The position numbers and the translations under genes are program-made. A stretch of 64,000 bases of DNA from Pseudomonas sp. H1h (GTDB lineage: Bacteria > Pseudomonadota > Gammaproteobacteria > Pseudomonadales > Pseudomonadaceae), in the NCBI RefSeq assembly GCF_000633255.1, contig NZ_AYMJ01000012.1:153178-217177 (forward strand). Direction: 5' to 3'. The notes beneath the pieces are model-generated. The model was given only the letters and a program-made list of their open reading frames with translations. It was not told the DNA's origin and ran no database searches. This document shows positions 29,813 to 39,760 of the stretch, piece by piece. Positions within the stretch are counted from its first letter, which is position 1. Each line of letters starts with the position of its first letter.

Positions 29813-31495
29813 ATGCGCGACAAACCTGCGACGGGCGTAGTGCCCAGTCCCGCCGTGTTCATCAATGCACAAAGTGCAATGACCGGCCTGCGTGGCCGCG
29901 ACCTGATCTCGACGCTGCGCAGTGTCGCAGCCCACGGCCTGCGCAACCCGCTCCACAGTGCCAGGCACGCCTTGAAACTCGGCGGCCAGCTCGGTCGCGT
30001 GTTGCTCGGTGAAACCCTGCACCCGATCAACCCGCAGGACACGCGGTTCACCGACCCGGCATGGAGCCTCAACCCCTTCTACCGACGCAGCCTGCAGGCG
30101 TATCTGGCCTGGCAGAAACAGGTCAAGAGCTGGATTGACGAAAGCAGCATGAGCGAGGACGACCGCGCCCGCGCGCACTTCGCGTTCACGCTGCTCAACG
30201 ACGCCGTGGCGCCCTCCAACACCCTGCTCAATCCGCTGGCGATCAAGGAGCTGTTCAACTCCGGCGGTCACAGCCTGGTGCGCGGCCTGAGCCATCTGTT
30301 CGACGATCTGCTGCACAACGACGGCCTGCCGCGCCAGGTGACCAAGCAGGCATTCGAAGTCGGCAAGACTGTCGCCACGACCACCGGCTCAGTGGTATTT
30401 CGCAACGAGATGCTCGAGCTGATCCAGTACAAGCCGATGAGCGAAAAACAGTACGCCAAGCCGCTGCTGGTGGTGCCGCCGCAAATCAACAAGTACTACA
30501 TTTTCGACCTCAGCCCTCAAAACAGCTTCGTCCAGTACGCACTGAAAAACGGTTTGCAGACCTTCATGATCAGTTGGCGCAACCCGGACGTGCGCCATCG
30601 CGAATGGGGTCTGTCGACCTATGTCGAGGCGGTGGAAGAAGCGATGAACATCTGCCGGGCGATCACCGGCGCCCGCGACGTCAACCTGATGGGCGCCTGC
30701 GCCGGTGGCCTGACCATCGCCGCGCTGCAAGGTCATCTGCAAGCCAAACGCCAACTGCGGCGGATCTCCAGTGCGACCTATCTGGTTAGCCTGCTCGACA
30801 GTCAGATCGAAACCCCGACCACGCTGTTCGCCGACGAACAGACCATCGAAGCGGCCAAGCGCCGCTCCTATCAGAAAGGCGTACTGGACGGTCGCGACAT
30901 GGCCAAGGTGTTCGCCTGGATGCGGCCCAACGATTTGATCTGGAGCTACTTCGTCAACAACTACCTGTTGGGTAAAGAGCCGCCGGCCTTCGACATCCTC
31001 TACTGGAACAACGACAACACGCGCCTGCCCGCCGCGTTCCATGGCGACCTGCTGGACTTTTTCAAGCACAACCCGCTGACCCACCCGGGCGGCCTGGAAG
31101 TCTGCGGTACGCCGATCGACCTGCAGAAAGTTACCGTCGACAGCTTCAGCGTGGCCGGCATGAACGACCACATCACGCCGTGGGATGCGGTGTATCGCTC
31201 AACCCTGCTGCTCGGTGGCGAGCGGCGCTTCGTGTTGTCCAGCAGCGGCCATGTGCAAAGCATCCTCAATCCGCCAAGCAACCCCAAAGCCAGTTACGTC
31301 GAAAACGGCAAGCTGAGCAGCGACCCACGCGCCTGGTATTACGACGCCAAACGCGTCGACGGCAGTTGGTGGCCACAGTGGCTGGAATGGATTCAGCAAC
31401 GCTCCGGCGCCCAGCACGAGACCCTGATGACCCTCGGCAACCTGAACTATCCACCGATGGAGGCGGCACCCGGCACCTACGTGCATGTGCGCTGA
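29813..31495 (+). CDS. phaC2: Medium-chain-length PHA synthase 2 (class II)
   Basis: This second synthase has 560 residues and resembles PhaC1 over its length. The nucleophile is Cys296 in GACAGG (Ala where PhaC1 has Ser), with Asp in GMNDHITPW and His in SSSGHVQS. Start ATG 29813 (MRDKPATGVV), with AAGGAG 11 bases upstream. The tail PGTYVHVR is shared with PhaC1. The phaC1/phaC2 pair probably arose by old duplication and differs in substrate range in other pseudomonads. Confidence 0.97.
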   Translation: MRDKPATGVVPSPAVFINAQSAMTGLRGRDLISTLRSVAAHGLRNPLHSARHALKLGGQLGRVLLGETLHPINPQDTRFTDPAWSLNPFYRRSLQAYLAWQKQVKSWIDESSMSEDDRARAHFAFTLLNDAVAPSNTLLNPLAIKELFNSGGHSLVRGLSHLFDDLLHNDGLPRQVTKQAFEVGKTVATTTGSVVFRNEMLELIQYKPMSEKQYAKPLLVVPPQINKYYIFDLSPQNSFVQYALKNGLQTFMISWRNPDVRHREWGLSTYVEAVEEAMNICRAITGARDVNLMGACAGGLTIAALQGHLQAKRQLRRISSATYLVSLLDSQIETPTTLFADEQTIEAAKRRSYQKGVLDGRDMAKVFAWMRPNDLIWSYFVNNYLLGKEPPAFDILYWNNDNTRLPAAFHGDLLDFFKHNPLTHPGGLEVCGTPIDLQKVTVDSFSVAGMNDHITPWDAVYRSTLLLGGERRFVLSSSGHVQSILNPPSNPKASYVENGKLSSDPRAWYYDAKRVDGSWWPQWLEWIQQRSGAQHETLMTLGNLNYPPMEAAPGTYVHVR

Positions 31496-31525
31496 CGCTT
31501 AACCGTACTTTTCTAAGAAGACTGG

Positions 31526-32146
31526 ATGAAAACCCGCGACCGGATCATCGAATGTGCCCTGCAACTGTTCAACGAAAAGGGTGAGCCCAACGTCTCCACC
31601 ATGGAAGTTGCCAACGAAATGGGGATCAGCCCCGGCAACCTCTACTACCACTTCCACGGCAAGGAGCCATTGATTCTCGGCCTGTTCGAACGCTTCCAGA
31701 ATGAACTGGCGCCGCTGCTCGACCCACCGCCGGATGTCGAGTTGGCGCCGGAGGATTACTGGCTGTTTCTGCACCTGATCGTCGAGCGCCTGGCGCAGTA
31801 CCGCTTTCTGTTCCAGGACCTGTCGAACCTCGCCGGGCGCCTGCCGAAACTGGCCAAGGGCATTCGCAACCTGCTCAACGCCCTCAAGCGCACGCTCGCG
31901 GCCTTGCTCGCACGGTTGAAAGCGTCGGGGCAGTTGGTCAGTGATACCCAGGCGCTGGGGCAACTGGTCGAGCAGATCACCATGACCCTGCTGTTCTCGC
32001 TGGACTATCAGCGGATTCTGGATCGGGAGGGCGAGGTCAGACTCGTCGTGTACCAGATCATGATGCTGGTGGCGCCGCATCTGTTGCCGCCGGTGAAGGT
32101 GGCAACAGAGCGAATGGCCCTGCAGTACCTCGAAGATCACGACTGA
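31526..32146 (+). CDS. phaD: TetR-family regulator PhaD
   Basis: The 206-residue protein has an N-terminal TetR helix-turn-helix (VANEMGISPGNLYYHFHGKE near residues 27-46) and an all-helical ligand/dimer domain. PhaD activates pha promoters in P. putida, probably responding to an acyl-CoA-type ligand. It starts 30 bases after the phaC2 stop and is last in the rightward pha operon. Confidence 0.93.
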   Translation: MKTRDRIIECALQLFNEKGEPNVSTMEVANEMGISPGNLYYHFHGKEPLILGLFERFQNELAPLLDPPPDVELAPEDYWLFLHLIVERLAQYRFLFQDLSNLAGRLPKLAKGIRNLLNALKRTLAALLARLKASGQLVSDTQALGQLVEQITMTLLFSLDYQRILDREGEVRLVVYQIMMLVAPHLLPPVKVATERMALQYLEDHD

Positions 32147-32174
32147 CCCGGATCTCTGCAGCAACGAATATCCC

Positions 32175-32264
32175 CTGTGGGAGCGAGCCTGCTCGCGAAA
32201 GCGGTGTGTCAGTCGATATCTGCCTGACTGACAGCCTGCATTCGCGAGCAGGCTCGCTCCCACC
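32175..32264. repeat. Paired REP after phaD
   Basis: Inverted REP cores of the GCGAGC variant at each end. The spacer itself contains partly complementary TGTCAGTC and GACTGACA. Confidence 0.87.
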
Positions 32265-32302
32265 GGGAGATTGGGGGGGTGTGCTGACGAGTGTCTACAC
32301 CA

Positions 32303-32344
32303 ACAAAAAACGCCCGACCTTCACAGGCCGGGCGTTTTGTTTTG
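32303..32344. terminator. Bidirectional terminator between phaD and phaF
   Basis: AAAAAACGCCCG(A)CC and GGCCGGGCGTTTTGTTTT pair around a short loop, with A and T runs on both sides. It serves the converging phaC1ZC2D and phaIF operons. Confidence 0.9.
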
Positions 32345-32354
32345 CCCTGAAGAA

Positions 32355-33269
32355 TCAGGACTGACTGGTTGGCGTCGACGGGGTCGATGCAGCAGTCGGG
32401 GTTGCCACCGGAGTCGGAGCAGCGGCCGAATTCGACGCGCTGACCGGCGCTGCCGGGGTAGCGGGCTTGGCTGCAGCAGCTACTGGCGGTTTCGCTGCTG
32501 CGGCTTTCGGTGCGGCCGGTTTTTTCACTGCAGGCTTTTTCGCCGCCGCCGGTTTGGCCGCAGGCTTGGCAGCCGGTTTGGCGGCAGCGGTTTTCGCTGC
32601 TGGCTTGGCGGCTGGTTTTGCTGCAGGTTTCGCAGCAGCTTTGGCGGCTGCCGGTTTGGCTGCAGCTTTTGCTGCTGGCTTGGCGGCGGCGGTTTTGGCG
32701 GCAGGTTTGGCGGCTGCGGTCTTGGCAGCAGGCTTGGCTGCAGGTTTAGCAGCCGCCTTGGCCAGCGGCTTGGCAGCCGTTTTAGCCGCAGGTTTGGCTG
32801 CGGCAGTCTTGGCAGCCGGTTTGGCCGCAGCGGTTTTCGCCGCTACAGGCTGGGTTTTCAGACCGGTGAGTTTCTCGATCTGCTTGGTCAGGGTTTCAAC
32901 CTTGCTGTGCAGCGCTTTCACTTCATTGCGGCTTGGCACACCCAGGCGCGAAATCGCGCTGTTCAGGCGCTTGTCGAAAGCCCCTTCCAACTCGTCCCAC
33001 TTGCCCAGTGCGCGATCTTTCACGCCGCTGATGCGCGACTTGGCCGAAGAAGCGGAGTCCTTGGCGGCATCGACTTTCTTGCCGACTGCAGACTTGGTGA
33101 GCTTCTCGGCTTTCTCGCCGTCTTTGACCAGTGTCTCGAAGAGCTTGCTGCCGTCAGTGTCGATCTTCGAGTACACGCCTAAACCAGCCAGCCAGATTTT
33201 GCGGGAGTAGTCTTCGACTTTCCCGATCCACGAGCTGCCTTCTTTATCGGTGTTCTTTTTACCAGCCAT
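32355..33269 (-). CDS. phaF: Phasin with histone-like tail, PhaF
   Basis: PhaF coats PHA granules and, through its basic tail, binds DNA so that granules are shared between daughter cells. Residues about 15-140 form the phasin domain (SRKIWLAGLGVYSK, amphipathic helices, then a short leucine-type coiled coil VETLTKQIEKLTGL). Residues about 145-260 are Ala-Lys-Pro repeats (AAKPAAKTA units) like histone H1, followed by an Ala/Pro/Thr end. With 304 residues it is longer than P. putida PhaF (about 254), mainly in the repeat tail. It starts 10 bases after phaI. Confidence 0.96.
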   Translation of the reverse strand: MAGKKNTDKEGSSWIGKVEDYSRKIWLAGLGVYSKIDTDGSKLFETLVKDGEKAEKLTKSAVGKKVDAAKDSASSAKSRISGVKDRALGKWDELEGAFDKRLNSAISRLGVPSRNEVKALHSKVETLTKQIEKLTGLKTQPVAAKTAAAKPAAKTAAAKPAAKTAAKPLAKAAAKPAAKPAAKTAAAKPAAKTAAAKPAAKAAAKPAAAKAAAKPAAKPAAKPAAKTAAAKPAAKPAAKPAAAKKPAVKKPAAPKAAAAKPPVAAAAKPATPAAPVSASNSAAAPTPVATPTAASTPSTPTSQS

Positions 33270-33279
33270 CCCGTTCTCC

Positions 33280-33702
33280 TTAAGATTTACGCGCGACGCG
33301 TTCGAGCAATGCCGTCAGCTCATCGAGCTTAGCAGAGAGTGTCTCAACGTCATGTTTAGACGGAATGCCGATACGATTCAAGGCGCTTGCTACACGGGAG
33401 TCGAACGCCTTCTCGACCTTGTCGAGCTGAACTTCGACCCGGCCTTTGAATGAGCTCACTTCGCTCTTGGCTTCATCGATCTCGGCATTGGCCGCTTCGA
33501 GTTTTTCAGTGACGGCTTTTTTGCCTTTCTTTTCAACAGTTTGACCAGCCTTGATCAATTCCTGAAAGTACTCGCTGCCCTCTTGGCCAACCTTGGCGTA
33601 GGCACCCAGGCCTGCCAGCCAGATCTTGCGGGCATAGGATTTGACGTCGCTCAGAGCAGAAGTCGAAGCATCGATTTTTTTCTTCAGAATTACTTTGGCC
33701 AT
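33280..33702 (-). CDS. phaI: Phasin PhaI
   Basis: PhaI is a small granule surface protein of 140 residues, homologous to the N-terminal half of PhaF (SYARKIWLAGLGAYAKVGQEG against SRKIWLAGLGVYSK) but without a basic tail. Start ATG 33702 (MAKVILKKK), with GAGGTG upstream. An ATG further up would add 20 unrelated residues. It heads the phaI-phaF operon, opposite to phaC1ZC2D. Confidence 0.95.
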   Translation of the reverse strand: MAKVILKKKIDASTSALSDVKSYARKIWLAGLGAYAKVGQEGSEYFQELIKAGQTVEKKGKKAVTEKLEAANAEIDEAKSEVSSFKGRVEVQLDKVEKAFDSRVASALNRIGIPSKHDVETLSAKLDELTALLERVARKS

Positions 33703-33833
33703 GGTGCACCTCACGCGCAGAAGGTTTGAGGAACTGCCCGCAGATGTGTCGGGCTCAGGCACAAAGTAGGGAGAAAAATTAGAAACGGCACCCTAACAAC
33801 TGACATAAACAGATGGGCACACCCCAAAACAAA

Positions 33834-33924
33834 TGTGGGAGCGGGCTTGCTCGCGAATACGGTGGAACAGTCAATATTCGAGTCGACTGACACACCGCTT
33901 TCGCGAGCAGGCCCGCTCCCACAG
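33834..33924. repeat. Paired REP upstream of phaI
   Basis: Inverted REP cores (33834-33857 and 33900-33924) lie between phaI and the small PHA-region gene. The spacer carries a second imperfect inverted pair (CGGTGGAACAGTC and GACTGACACACCG). Confidence 0.87.
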
Positions 33925-33952
33925 GGGATCTCGGGTTACCGAAAAATCGCGA

Positions 33953-34228
33953 TCAGACCAGCGCTTTATCCAGCGCCTTCTCGATCTCGGCTTTGATCAT
34001 GCCGCTCATGGCCGACATCATGATGCCCAGCTCGACATCGACCTTGATCGAATCGTCGGCCACGTGCACCGCGCCTTTCACGCCCGAGCGCTTGAGGTTG
34101 AGGGTGTCGCCCGACCATTGCGGCTCCAGGCCATATTGATCGGAGAGTTTTTGCGCCAGCTTGTCAGCCTTCTCGCGGGCGGCTTCCTTGCCCAGGTTGT
34201 GTGCACGCTCAACACTGATTTTGGCCAT
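33953..34228 (-). CDS. Polyhydroxyalkanoic acid system family protein
   Basis: This 91-residue protein (MAKISVERAHNLG) belongs to the small family found beside pha genes. The helix-rich N-terminal region contains KEAAREKADKLAQKLSDQYG, followed by a beta-rich section and a C-terminal helix EIEKALDKALV. The start is ATG 34228; an upstream in-frame ATG at 34348 adds residues without the family's features. It is transcribed leftward, away from ubiE and toward phaI, across a REP pair. Its exact function is not known to me. Confidence 0.85.
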   Translation of the reverse strand: MAKISVERAHNLGKEAAREKADKLAQKLSDQYGLEPQWSGDTLNLKRSGVKGAVHVADDSIKVDVELGIMMSAMSGMIKAEIEKALDKALV

Positions 34229-34394
34229 TGAATGACTCCTGCTTTTTGAATGGGGCTGTGAATACGTGTCGGTAAATCTTGACCACCTCTGCGGCAAATC
34301 GTCCCGAAGGTTGCCCATCTTACCTTTAGCCATTCCAAGACAAAGCATGGCTTGGGGATTAGAATGTCGCGCATTCTCTTTTGGTGACAGCGAT

Positions 34395-35165
34395 ATGACT
34401 GATCAGCGCAAAGGCAGCGATGCCGAACCCACCACACACTTCGGCTTCAAAAACGTTCCGGAAAGCCAGAAAGCGGAAAAAGTCGCTGAGGTTTTCCACT
34501 CGGTAGCCGCCAAATACGATCTGATGAACGACCTTCTGTCGGGCGGCATGCACCGTCTGTGGAAGCGTTTTGCGATCGAACTGTCGGGCGTTCGCAGCGG
34601 CAACCGCGTGCTGGACATCGCCGGCGGTACCGGTGACCTGACCAAGAAATTCTCGCACCTGGTCGGCCCGACCGGTCAGGTGGTGCTGGCCGACATCAAC
34701 GAATCGATGCTCAAGGTCGGTCGTGACCGCCTGCTGGACCTGGGTGTGTCGGGCAACGTCGAATTCGTTCAGGCGGACGCGGAAAAACTGCCGTTCCCGG
34801 ACAACCACTTCGACTGCGTGACCATCGCCTTCGGCCTGCGCAACGTGACGCATAAAGAAGACGCCCTGCGCTCGATGCTGCGCGTGCTCAAGCCGGGCGG
34901 CCGTCTGCTGGTGCTGGAGTTCTCCAAGCCGACCAATGCGCTGATGTCCAAGGCCTACGACGCCTACTCGTTCGCCTTCATGCCGCTGATGGGCAAGCTG
35001 ATCACCAACGACTCGGAAAGCTATCGCTACCTGGCCGAATCGATCCGCATGCACCCGAATCAGGAAACCCTGAAGTCGATGATGGTCGACGCCGGCTTCG
35101 ACCGTGTGACCTATCACAACATGACCGCAGGCATCGTCGCCCTGCACCGCGGCATCAAGCCCTGA
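34395..35165 (+). CDS. ubiE: Ubiquinone/menaquinone C-methyltransferase UbiE
   Basis: UbiE adds the C2-methyl group in ubiquinone synthesis using S-adenosylmethionine. From ATG 34395 ([12 protein letters not shown]) it has 256 residues. The SAM-binding motif [10 protein letters not shown], the [17 protein letters not shown] signature and [14 protein letters not shown] identify it. The stop overlaps the ubiJ start (TGATG). First of ubiE-J-B. Confidence 0.97.
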   Translation: MTDQRKGSDAEPTTHFGFKNVPESQKAEKVAEVFHSVAAKYDLMNDLLSGGMHRLWKRFAIELSGVRSGNRVLDIAGGTGDLTKKFSHLVGPTGQVVLADINESMLKVGRDRLLDLGVSGNVEFVQADAEKLPFPDNHFDCVTIAFGLRNVTHKEDALRSMLRVLKPGGRLLVLEFSKPTNALMSKAYDAYSFAFMPLMGKLITNDSESYRYLAESIRMHPNQETLKSMMVDAGFDRVTYHNMTAGIVALHRGIKP

Positions 35166-35788
35166 TGCTGCTCACCGGGCTGCTCGCCAGCGTCGAACTC
35201 GGCCTCAACCGGGTGCTGCATCTCGACAGCACGGCGCTGCCGCGGCTGGCGCATCTGACCGGCAAGGTAATCGCCGTAGATTGCCGCAGTCCGGCGCTGC
35301 AGCTGTTCATCCTGCCGAGCGACGAAGGCCTGATGCTGGCCTCGCACTGGGAGACCGGTGTCGACTGCACCCTGCGCGCCCCGGCTTCAAGCCTGGTGAA
35401 ACTGGCCGTGAGCAAGGACAAGACCGCGGTGCTGCATGCCCCGGAAGTCGAACTCGATGGCGACAGCGGCGTGCTGCTGGAACTGGCCGGCGTGCTGCAG
35501 GATCTTGAGCTGGACTGGGAGTACGAACTCTCGCGCTGGCTCGGCCCGGTCGCCACGCAACTGGTCGGCGGTCATCTGCGCAGCCGCGCACGCTGGTATC
35601 AACAAGGATTTGCCAGCCTCAACCAGAACCTCGCCGAGTACCTCGCCGAAGAATCACGCACCCTTGTCGGGCAGCGCGAAGCCGAAGCTCGGTTCAGCGA
35701 ACTGGACCGGATCAAACTTGATCTGGAACGTCTCGAGGCGCGTTTCGAGCGCCTTTCCCGATCCCTCGACCCAAGCGATAACGCATGA
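35165..35788 (+). CDS. ubiJ: Ubiquinone biosynthesis accessory factor UbiJ
   Basis: The 207-residue protein has an N-terminal SCP2 lipid-binding domain and a C-terminal coiled coil ([20 protein letters not shown]). In E. coli UbiJ and UbiK help assemble the hydroxylation complex. It overlaps ubiE by one base and ubiB by four, the conserved ubiE-J-B operon. Confidence 0.92.
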   Translation: MLLTGLLASVELGLNRVLHLDSTALPRLAHLTGKVIAVDCRSPALQLFILPSDEGLMLASHWETGVDCTLRAPASSLVKLAVSKDKTAVLHAPEVELDGDSGVLLELAGVLQDLELDWEYELSRWLGPVATQLVGGHLRSRARWYQQGFASLNQNLAEYLAEESRTLVGQREAEARFSELDRIKLDLERLEARFERLSRSLDPSDNA

Positions 35789-37389
35789 AGCTGCTTGCCG
35801 TCCGCCGTCTGTTGCGCATCCAGCGCGTCGTGATCCGCTACCGCCTCGATGACCTGCTGTTCGATCTGCCGCTGCCCTGGTTTCTCCTGGCGCTGCGCTA
35901 TGTGCTGCCGTGGCGCTGGTTCCCGCGCAAGCCGCTGGACCTGAGCCGTGGCGCGCGCCTGCGTCTGGCCCTGCAGGATCTGGGGCCGATTTTCATCAAG
36001 TTCGGGCAGATTCTCTCGACCCGCCGCGACCTGCTGCCGGAAGACATCGCCGATGAGCTGATGCTGTTGCAGGACCGCGTGCCGCCGTTCGATTCGCAGC
36101 TGTCGGTCAAACTGATCGAAGAGCAGCTGGGCAAGAAGATCAGCGAAGTGTTCAGCCGCTTTGACGTCGAGCCGCTGGCCTCGGCCTCGGTGGCGCAGGT
36201 GCATGCCGCGCAGCTGAAAACCGGCGAAGAAGTGGTGGTCAAGGTGATCCGCCCAGGCCTGAAGCCAATCATCGCGCAGGATCTCGCGTGGCTGTTCATC
36301 CTCGCCCGCGCCGCCGAAAAAGTCTCGGCCGACGCGCGCCTGCTGCACCCGGTCGACGTGGTGCAGGACTACGAAAAAACCATCTACGACGAGCTCGACC
36401 TGCTGCGCGAGGCGGCCAACGCCAGCCAGTTGAAGCGCAACTTCGAGGGCTCGCCACTGCTTTATGTGCCGCAAGTCTATTGGGACTGGTGCCGGCCGAA
36501 AGTGCTGGTGATGGAGCGCATCTACGGAATCCAGGTCACCGATCTGGCGACCCTCGCCGACCAGCGCACCGACATGAAAATGCTCGCCGAGCGTGGCGTG
36601 GAGATCTTCTTCACCCAGGTGTTCCGCGACAGTTTCTTCCACGCCGACATGCACCCGGGCAACATCTTCGTCAGTACCGTCAACCCGTGGAGCCCCCAGT
36701 ACATCGCGATCGACTGCGGCATCGTCGGTAGCCTGACCCCGGAAGACCAGGACTATCTGGCACGCAACCTGTTTGCCTTCTTCAAGCGCGACTATCGCCG
36801 CGTGGCGCAGTTGCACATCGATTCGGGCTGGGTGCCGGCAGAAACCAAACTCAACGAGTTCGAAGCGGCAATCCGTACTGTGTGCGAGCCGATCTTCGAA
36901 AAACCGTTAAAAGATATTTCATTTGGCCAGGTACTGATGCGCCTGTTCCAGACCGCGCGACGCTTCAACATGGAAGTCCAGCCGCAGCTGGTGCTGCTGC
37001 AAAAGACCCTGCTGAACATCGAAGGCCTCGGCCGTCAGCTGTACCCGGACCTGGATCTGTGGAACACCGCGCAGCCGTTCCTCGAACGCTGGATGCGCGA
37101 GCGCGTCAGCCCGAAAGCCTTGATCGGCAACGTGCAGAGCCAGTTCGAACAGCTGCCGCACCTGGCCAACATGGCCCGCGACCTGCTCGAACGCATGTCC
37201 CAGCCACACGCCAACGACCCGCCACCGCCGTGGCACAAGCGCAAGGACGACTGGTTCCTGCGTCTGCTCGGCAGTGCTCATCTGGCGGGCGGCACCATTC
37301 TCGCCGCCGGTGGCCCGATGCACGAACTGGGGCATTGGCCCGCCGGAATCATGGTGGCAGTCGGCTTGTATCTGGTCGTTCGCCGATAG
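35785..37389 (+). CDS. ubiB: Ubiquinone biosynthesis kinase-like protein UbiB
   Basis: UbiB is an atypical kinase/ATPase of the ADCK family needed for ubiquinone assembly. The 534 residues include the KxGQ motif FIKFGQ, the Ala-rich loop [13 protein letters not shown] replacing the usual P-loop, [10 protein letters not shown] as catalytic loop, AIDCGIVG in place of DFG, and two C-terminal transmembrane helices (residues about 495-530). The start overlaps ubiJ by four bases. Confidence 0.97.
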   Translation: MKLLAVRRLLRIQRVVIRYRLDDLLFDLPLPWFLLALRYVLPWRWFPRKPLDLSRGARLRLALQDLGPIFIKFGQILSTRRDLLPEDIADELMLLQDRVPPFDSQLSVKLIEEQLGKKISEVFSRFDVEPLASASVAQVHAAQLKTGEEVVVKVIRPGLKPIIAQDLAWLFILARAAEKVSADARLLHPVDVVQDYEKTIYDELDLLREAANASQLKRNFEGSPLLYVPQVYWDWCRPKVLVMERIYGIQVTDLATLADQRTDMKMLAERGVEIFFTQVFRDSFFHADMHPGNIFVSTVNPWSPQYIAIDCGIVGSLTPEDQDYLARNLFAFFKRDYRRVAQLHIDSGWVPAETKLNEFEAAIRTVCEPIFEKPLKDISFGQVLMRLFQTARRFNMEVQPQLVLLQKTLLNIEGLGRQLYPDLDLWNTAQPFLERWMRERVSPKALIGNVQSQFEQLPHLANMARDLLERMSQPHANDPPPPWHKRKDDWFLRLLGSAHLAGGTILAAGGPMHELGHWPAGIMVAVGLYLVVRR

Positions 37390-37469
37390 CCAGTTGCGTG
37401 ATCGGCTGGCACACTGTTTCAACGCCTGAACCCGACTATTGAAGTGTGGGTTCGCTGTCGGAGTCGAAG

Positions 37470-37871
37470 ATGAAAAACTGGCTGGACGAGATCAAGTGGG
37501 ACGCCGATGGCCTGGTGCCGGCGATTGCCCAGGATCACAAGACCGGACGCGTGCTGATGATGGCCTGGATGAACCGCGAAGCCCTGGAGCTGACCGCATC
37601 CGAAAACCGTGCCATCTACTGGTCACGTTCCCGTGGCAAGCTGTGGCGCAAGGGCGAAGAGTCCGGCCATGTGCAGACCCTGCATGAAATGCGTCTGGAC
37701 TGTGACGCCGACGTGATCATCCTGATGGTCGAACAGATCGGCGACATCGCTTGCCATACTGGCCGTCAAAGCTGCTTTTACCGTGTCTTCGAAAACGGCG
37801 ACTGGAAAACGGTCGATCCGGTTCTGAAAGACCCGCACGCAATCTACTCCGCAGGACACAAACATGAGTGA
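37470..37871 (+). CDS. hisI: Phosphoribosyl-AMP cyclohydrolase
   Basis: HisI opens the adenine ring of phosphoribosyl-AMP, the third step of histidine synthesis. It has 133 residues from ATG 37470 ([10 protein letters not shown]). [15 protein letters not shown], the DCDAD metal site and [11 protein letters not shown] are diagnostic. It overlaps hisE by 8 bases. An upstream ATG at 37446 adds only 8 residues and lacks a good ribosome site. Confidence 0.97.
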   Translation: MKNWLDEIKWDADGLVPAIAQDHKTGRVLMMAWMNREALELTASENRAIYWSRSRGKLWRKGEESGHVQTLHEMRLDCDADVIILMVEQIGDIACHTGRQSCFYRVFENGDWKTVDPVLKDPHAIYSAGHKHE

Positions 37872-38196
37872 CACCCTGACTCGTCTGGCCGAAGTGCTCG
37901 AAGAGCGCAAAGGCGCAGCGGCCGACAGCTCATATGTAGCTAGTCTGTATCACAAGGGCCTGAACAAGATTCTGGAGAAAGTCGGCGAAGAGTCGGTCGA
38001 AACCATTATCGCCGCCAAGGACGCTGCCATCAGCGGCGACTGCAGCGACGTGATCTACGAGACCGCCGACCTGTGGTTCCACAGCATGGTCATGCTCGCC
38101 CAACTGGGGCAGCATCCACAGGCTGTGCTGGATGAACTGGATCGCCGCTTCGGCCTGTCGGGACACGTCGAGAAAGCCTCGCGTCCATCCGCCTGA
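37864..38196 (+). CDS. hisE: Phosphoribosyl-ATP pyrophosphatase
   Basis: HisE hydrolyses phosphoribosyl-ATP to phosphoribosyl-AMP, the step before HisI. The 110-residue all-alpha protein has the MazG-type [15 protein letters not shown] and [13 protein letters not shown] segments. In E. coli the two activities are fused; here they are separate but overlapping genes. tatA follows after 25 bases. Confidence 0.97.
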   Translation: MSDTLTRLAEVLEERKGAAADSSYVASLYHKGLNKILEKVGEESVETIIAAKDAAISGDCSDVIYETADLWFHSMVMLAQLGQHPQAVLDELDRRFGLSGHVEKASRPSA

Positions 38197-38221
38197 ACAA
38201 TTTTTAGAGAGGAACAGCAAC

Positions 38222-38503
38222 ATGGGCATTTTTGACTGGAAACACTGGATCGTCATTCTGGTTGTCGTGGTGCTGGTGTTCGGCACCAAGAAACTGAAAA
38301 ACCTCGGCACCGACGTCGGTGAGTCGATCAAGGGCTTCCGTAAAGCCATGAACGACGACGAGAAAGCGGCCGCCGATCCGACCGTAACGCCTGCGCAACC
38401 GGTACCACCGGTGCAGCCGCAAGCCACCGCTCAGGCCAACCCGCCGCACACCATCGACGTGCAGGCGCAGAAAGTCGAAGAGCCGATCCGCAAAGACGTG
38501 TGA
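38222..38503 (+). CDS. tatA: Twin-arginine translocase subunit TatA
   Basis: TatA forms the pore of the Tat system, which exports folded proteins. The 93 residues have a short N-terminal transmembrane helix (residues about 6-21), the [10 protein letters not shown] hinge, an amphipathic helix and an acidic Pro/Ala-rich tail. Start ATG 38222, with AGAGGAAC upstream. It is followed by tatB and tatC. Confidence 0.96.
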   Translation: MGIFDWKHWIVILVVVVLVFGTKKLKNLGTDVGESIKGFRKAMNDDEKAAADPTVTPAQPVPPVQPQATAQANPPHTIDVQAQKVEEPIRKDV

Positions 38504-38513
38504 GCACTGACTA

Positions 38514-38975
38514 ATGTTTGGTATCAGCTTCTCTGAACTGCTGCTCGTCGGCCTCGTTGCCCTGCTGGTGCTGGGCCCCGAGCGTCTGCCGGGCGCTGCG
38601 CGCACCGCTGGCCTGTGGGTCGGGCGGCTGAAGCGCAGCTTCAACGCGATCAAACAGGAAGTTGAGCGTGAAATCGGTGCCGACGAGATCCGTCGGCAAC
38701 TGCACAACGAGCACATTCTGTCTCTGGAGCAGGAGGCGCGGAAGATTTTCACGCCACCGGTTCAGCAGGAGCCGACGCCGGTTGAACACGTGGGTGAGCA
38801 GACGATTCATGCGCCAAGCGCGCCTGTCGCGCCGACACCTGCACCTGCATCCGTTGTAGCGGCGACAGAACCTGTGTCCGCAGTTGCAGAACATTCGGTT
38901 GAACACGTAGCTGCACCCGCCGCGCCGACAACACCGGCCCCTCACGACCCAACACTGCCGCCGCGAGCCCCATGA
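38514..38975 (+). CDS. tatB: Twin-arginine translocase subunit TatB
   Basis: TatB works with TatC to bind twin-arginine signal peptides. The 153 residues start [29 protein letters not shown] (transmembrane helix, then the conserved GPERLP), an amphipathic helix, and a Pro/Ala-rich tail. The stop overlaps the tatC start by four bases. Confidence 0.96.
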   Translation: MFGISFSELLLVGLVALLVLGPERLPGAARTAGLWVGRLKRSFNAIKQEVEREIGADEIRRQLHNEHILSLEQEARKIFTPPVQQEPTPVEHVGEQTIHAPSAPVAPTPAPASVVAATEPVSAVAEHSVEHVAAPAAPTTPAPHDPTLPPRAP

Positions 38976-39760
38976 GCGATCTCCCCGAAAACGACCAGCA
39001 CATGCCGCTGGTATCGCACCTCACCGAGTTGCGCACCCGCCTGCTGCGTTGTGTGGCGGCAGTCTTCATCATCTTCGCCGGGTTGTTCGCCTTCACCCAG
39101 CAGATCTACACCTTCGTCTCGACGCCGCTGCGCCAGTACCTGCCGGTCGGCGCGACGATGATCGCCACTGATGTGTCGTCGCCCTTCCTGACGCCGCTGA
39201 AGCTGACGATGATGGTTTCGCTGTTTCTCGCGATCCCGGTGATCCTGCATCAGATCTGGGGCTTCATCGCGCCGGGCTTGTACAAGCACGAGAAGCGCAT
39301 CGCGGTGCCGCTGCTGGTGTCGAGCATCCTGCTGTTCTACACCGGCATGGCGTTCGCCTATTACTTCGTGTTCCCGCTGATCTTCAAGTTCTTCGCCGCC
39401 GCCACCCCGGCCGGCGTGGAAATGATGACCGACATCACCAGTTACCTCGACTTTGTGATGACGCTGTTCTTCGCCTTTGGCGTCGCGTTCGAAATCCCGG
39501 TGGCCGTGGTGCTGCTGGTGTGGATCGGCGTGGTCGACGTCAAATACCTGAAGAAGATCCGCCCGTACGTGATCATCGGCTGCTTCGTGGTCGGCATGAT
39601 CCTCACGCCGCCGGACATCTTCTCCCAGACCCTGCTGGCCGTGCCGATGTGGATGCTGTTTGAAATCGGCATCCTGTTCGGCAGCCTGGTCAGCAAGCGC
39701 GAGCGCCCGGACGAAACCGTCGACGACCATAACGACCAGCCGCCAGCGACGCAGCCATGA
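38972..39760 (+). CDS. tatC: Twin-arginine translocase subunit TatC
   Basis: TatC is the main receptor for Tat signal peptides. The 262 residues have six predicted transmembrane helices. The N-terminal HLTELRTRL and the segment [12 protein letters not shown] are conserved signatures. The stop overlaps the rsmE start by four bases. Confidence 0.97.
   Translation: MSDLPENDQHMPLVSHLTELRTRLLRCVAAVFIIFAGLFAFTQQIYTFVSTPLRQYLPVGATMIATDVSSPFLTPLKLTMMVSLFLAIPVILHQIWGFIAPGLYKHEKRIAVPLLVSSILLFYTGMAFAYYFVFPLIFKFFAAATPAGVEMMTDITSYLDFVMTLFFAFGVAFEIPVAVVLLVWIGVVDVKYLKKIRPYVIIGCFVVGMILTPPDIFSQTLLAVPMWMLFEIGILFGSLVSKRERPDETVDDHNDQPPATQP

Noticed and set aside
32400..32860. Tandem repeats that look at first like a CRISPR array
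   Set aside because: They are short, imperfect, have no unique spacers, and keep the phaF frame coding Ala-Lys-Pro repeats.
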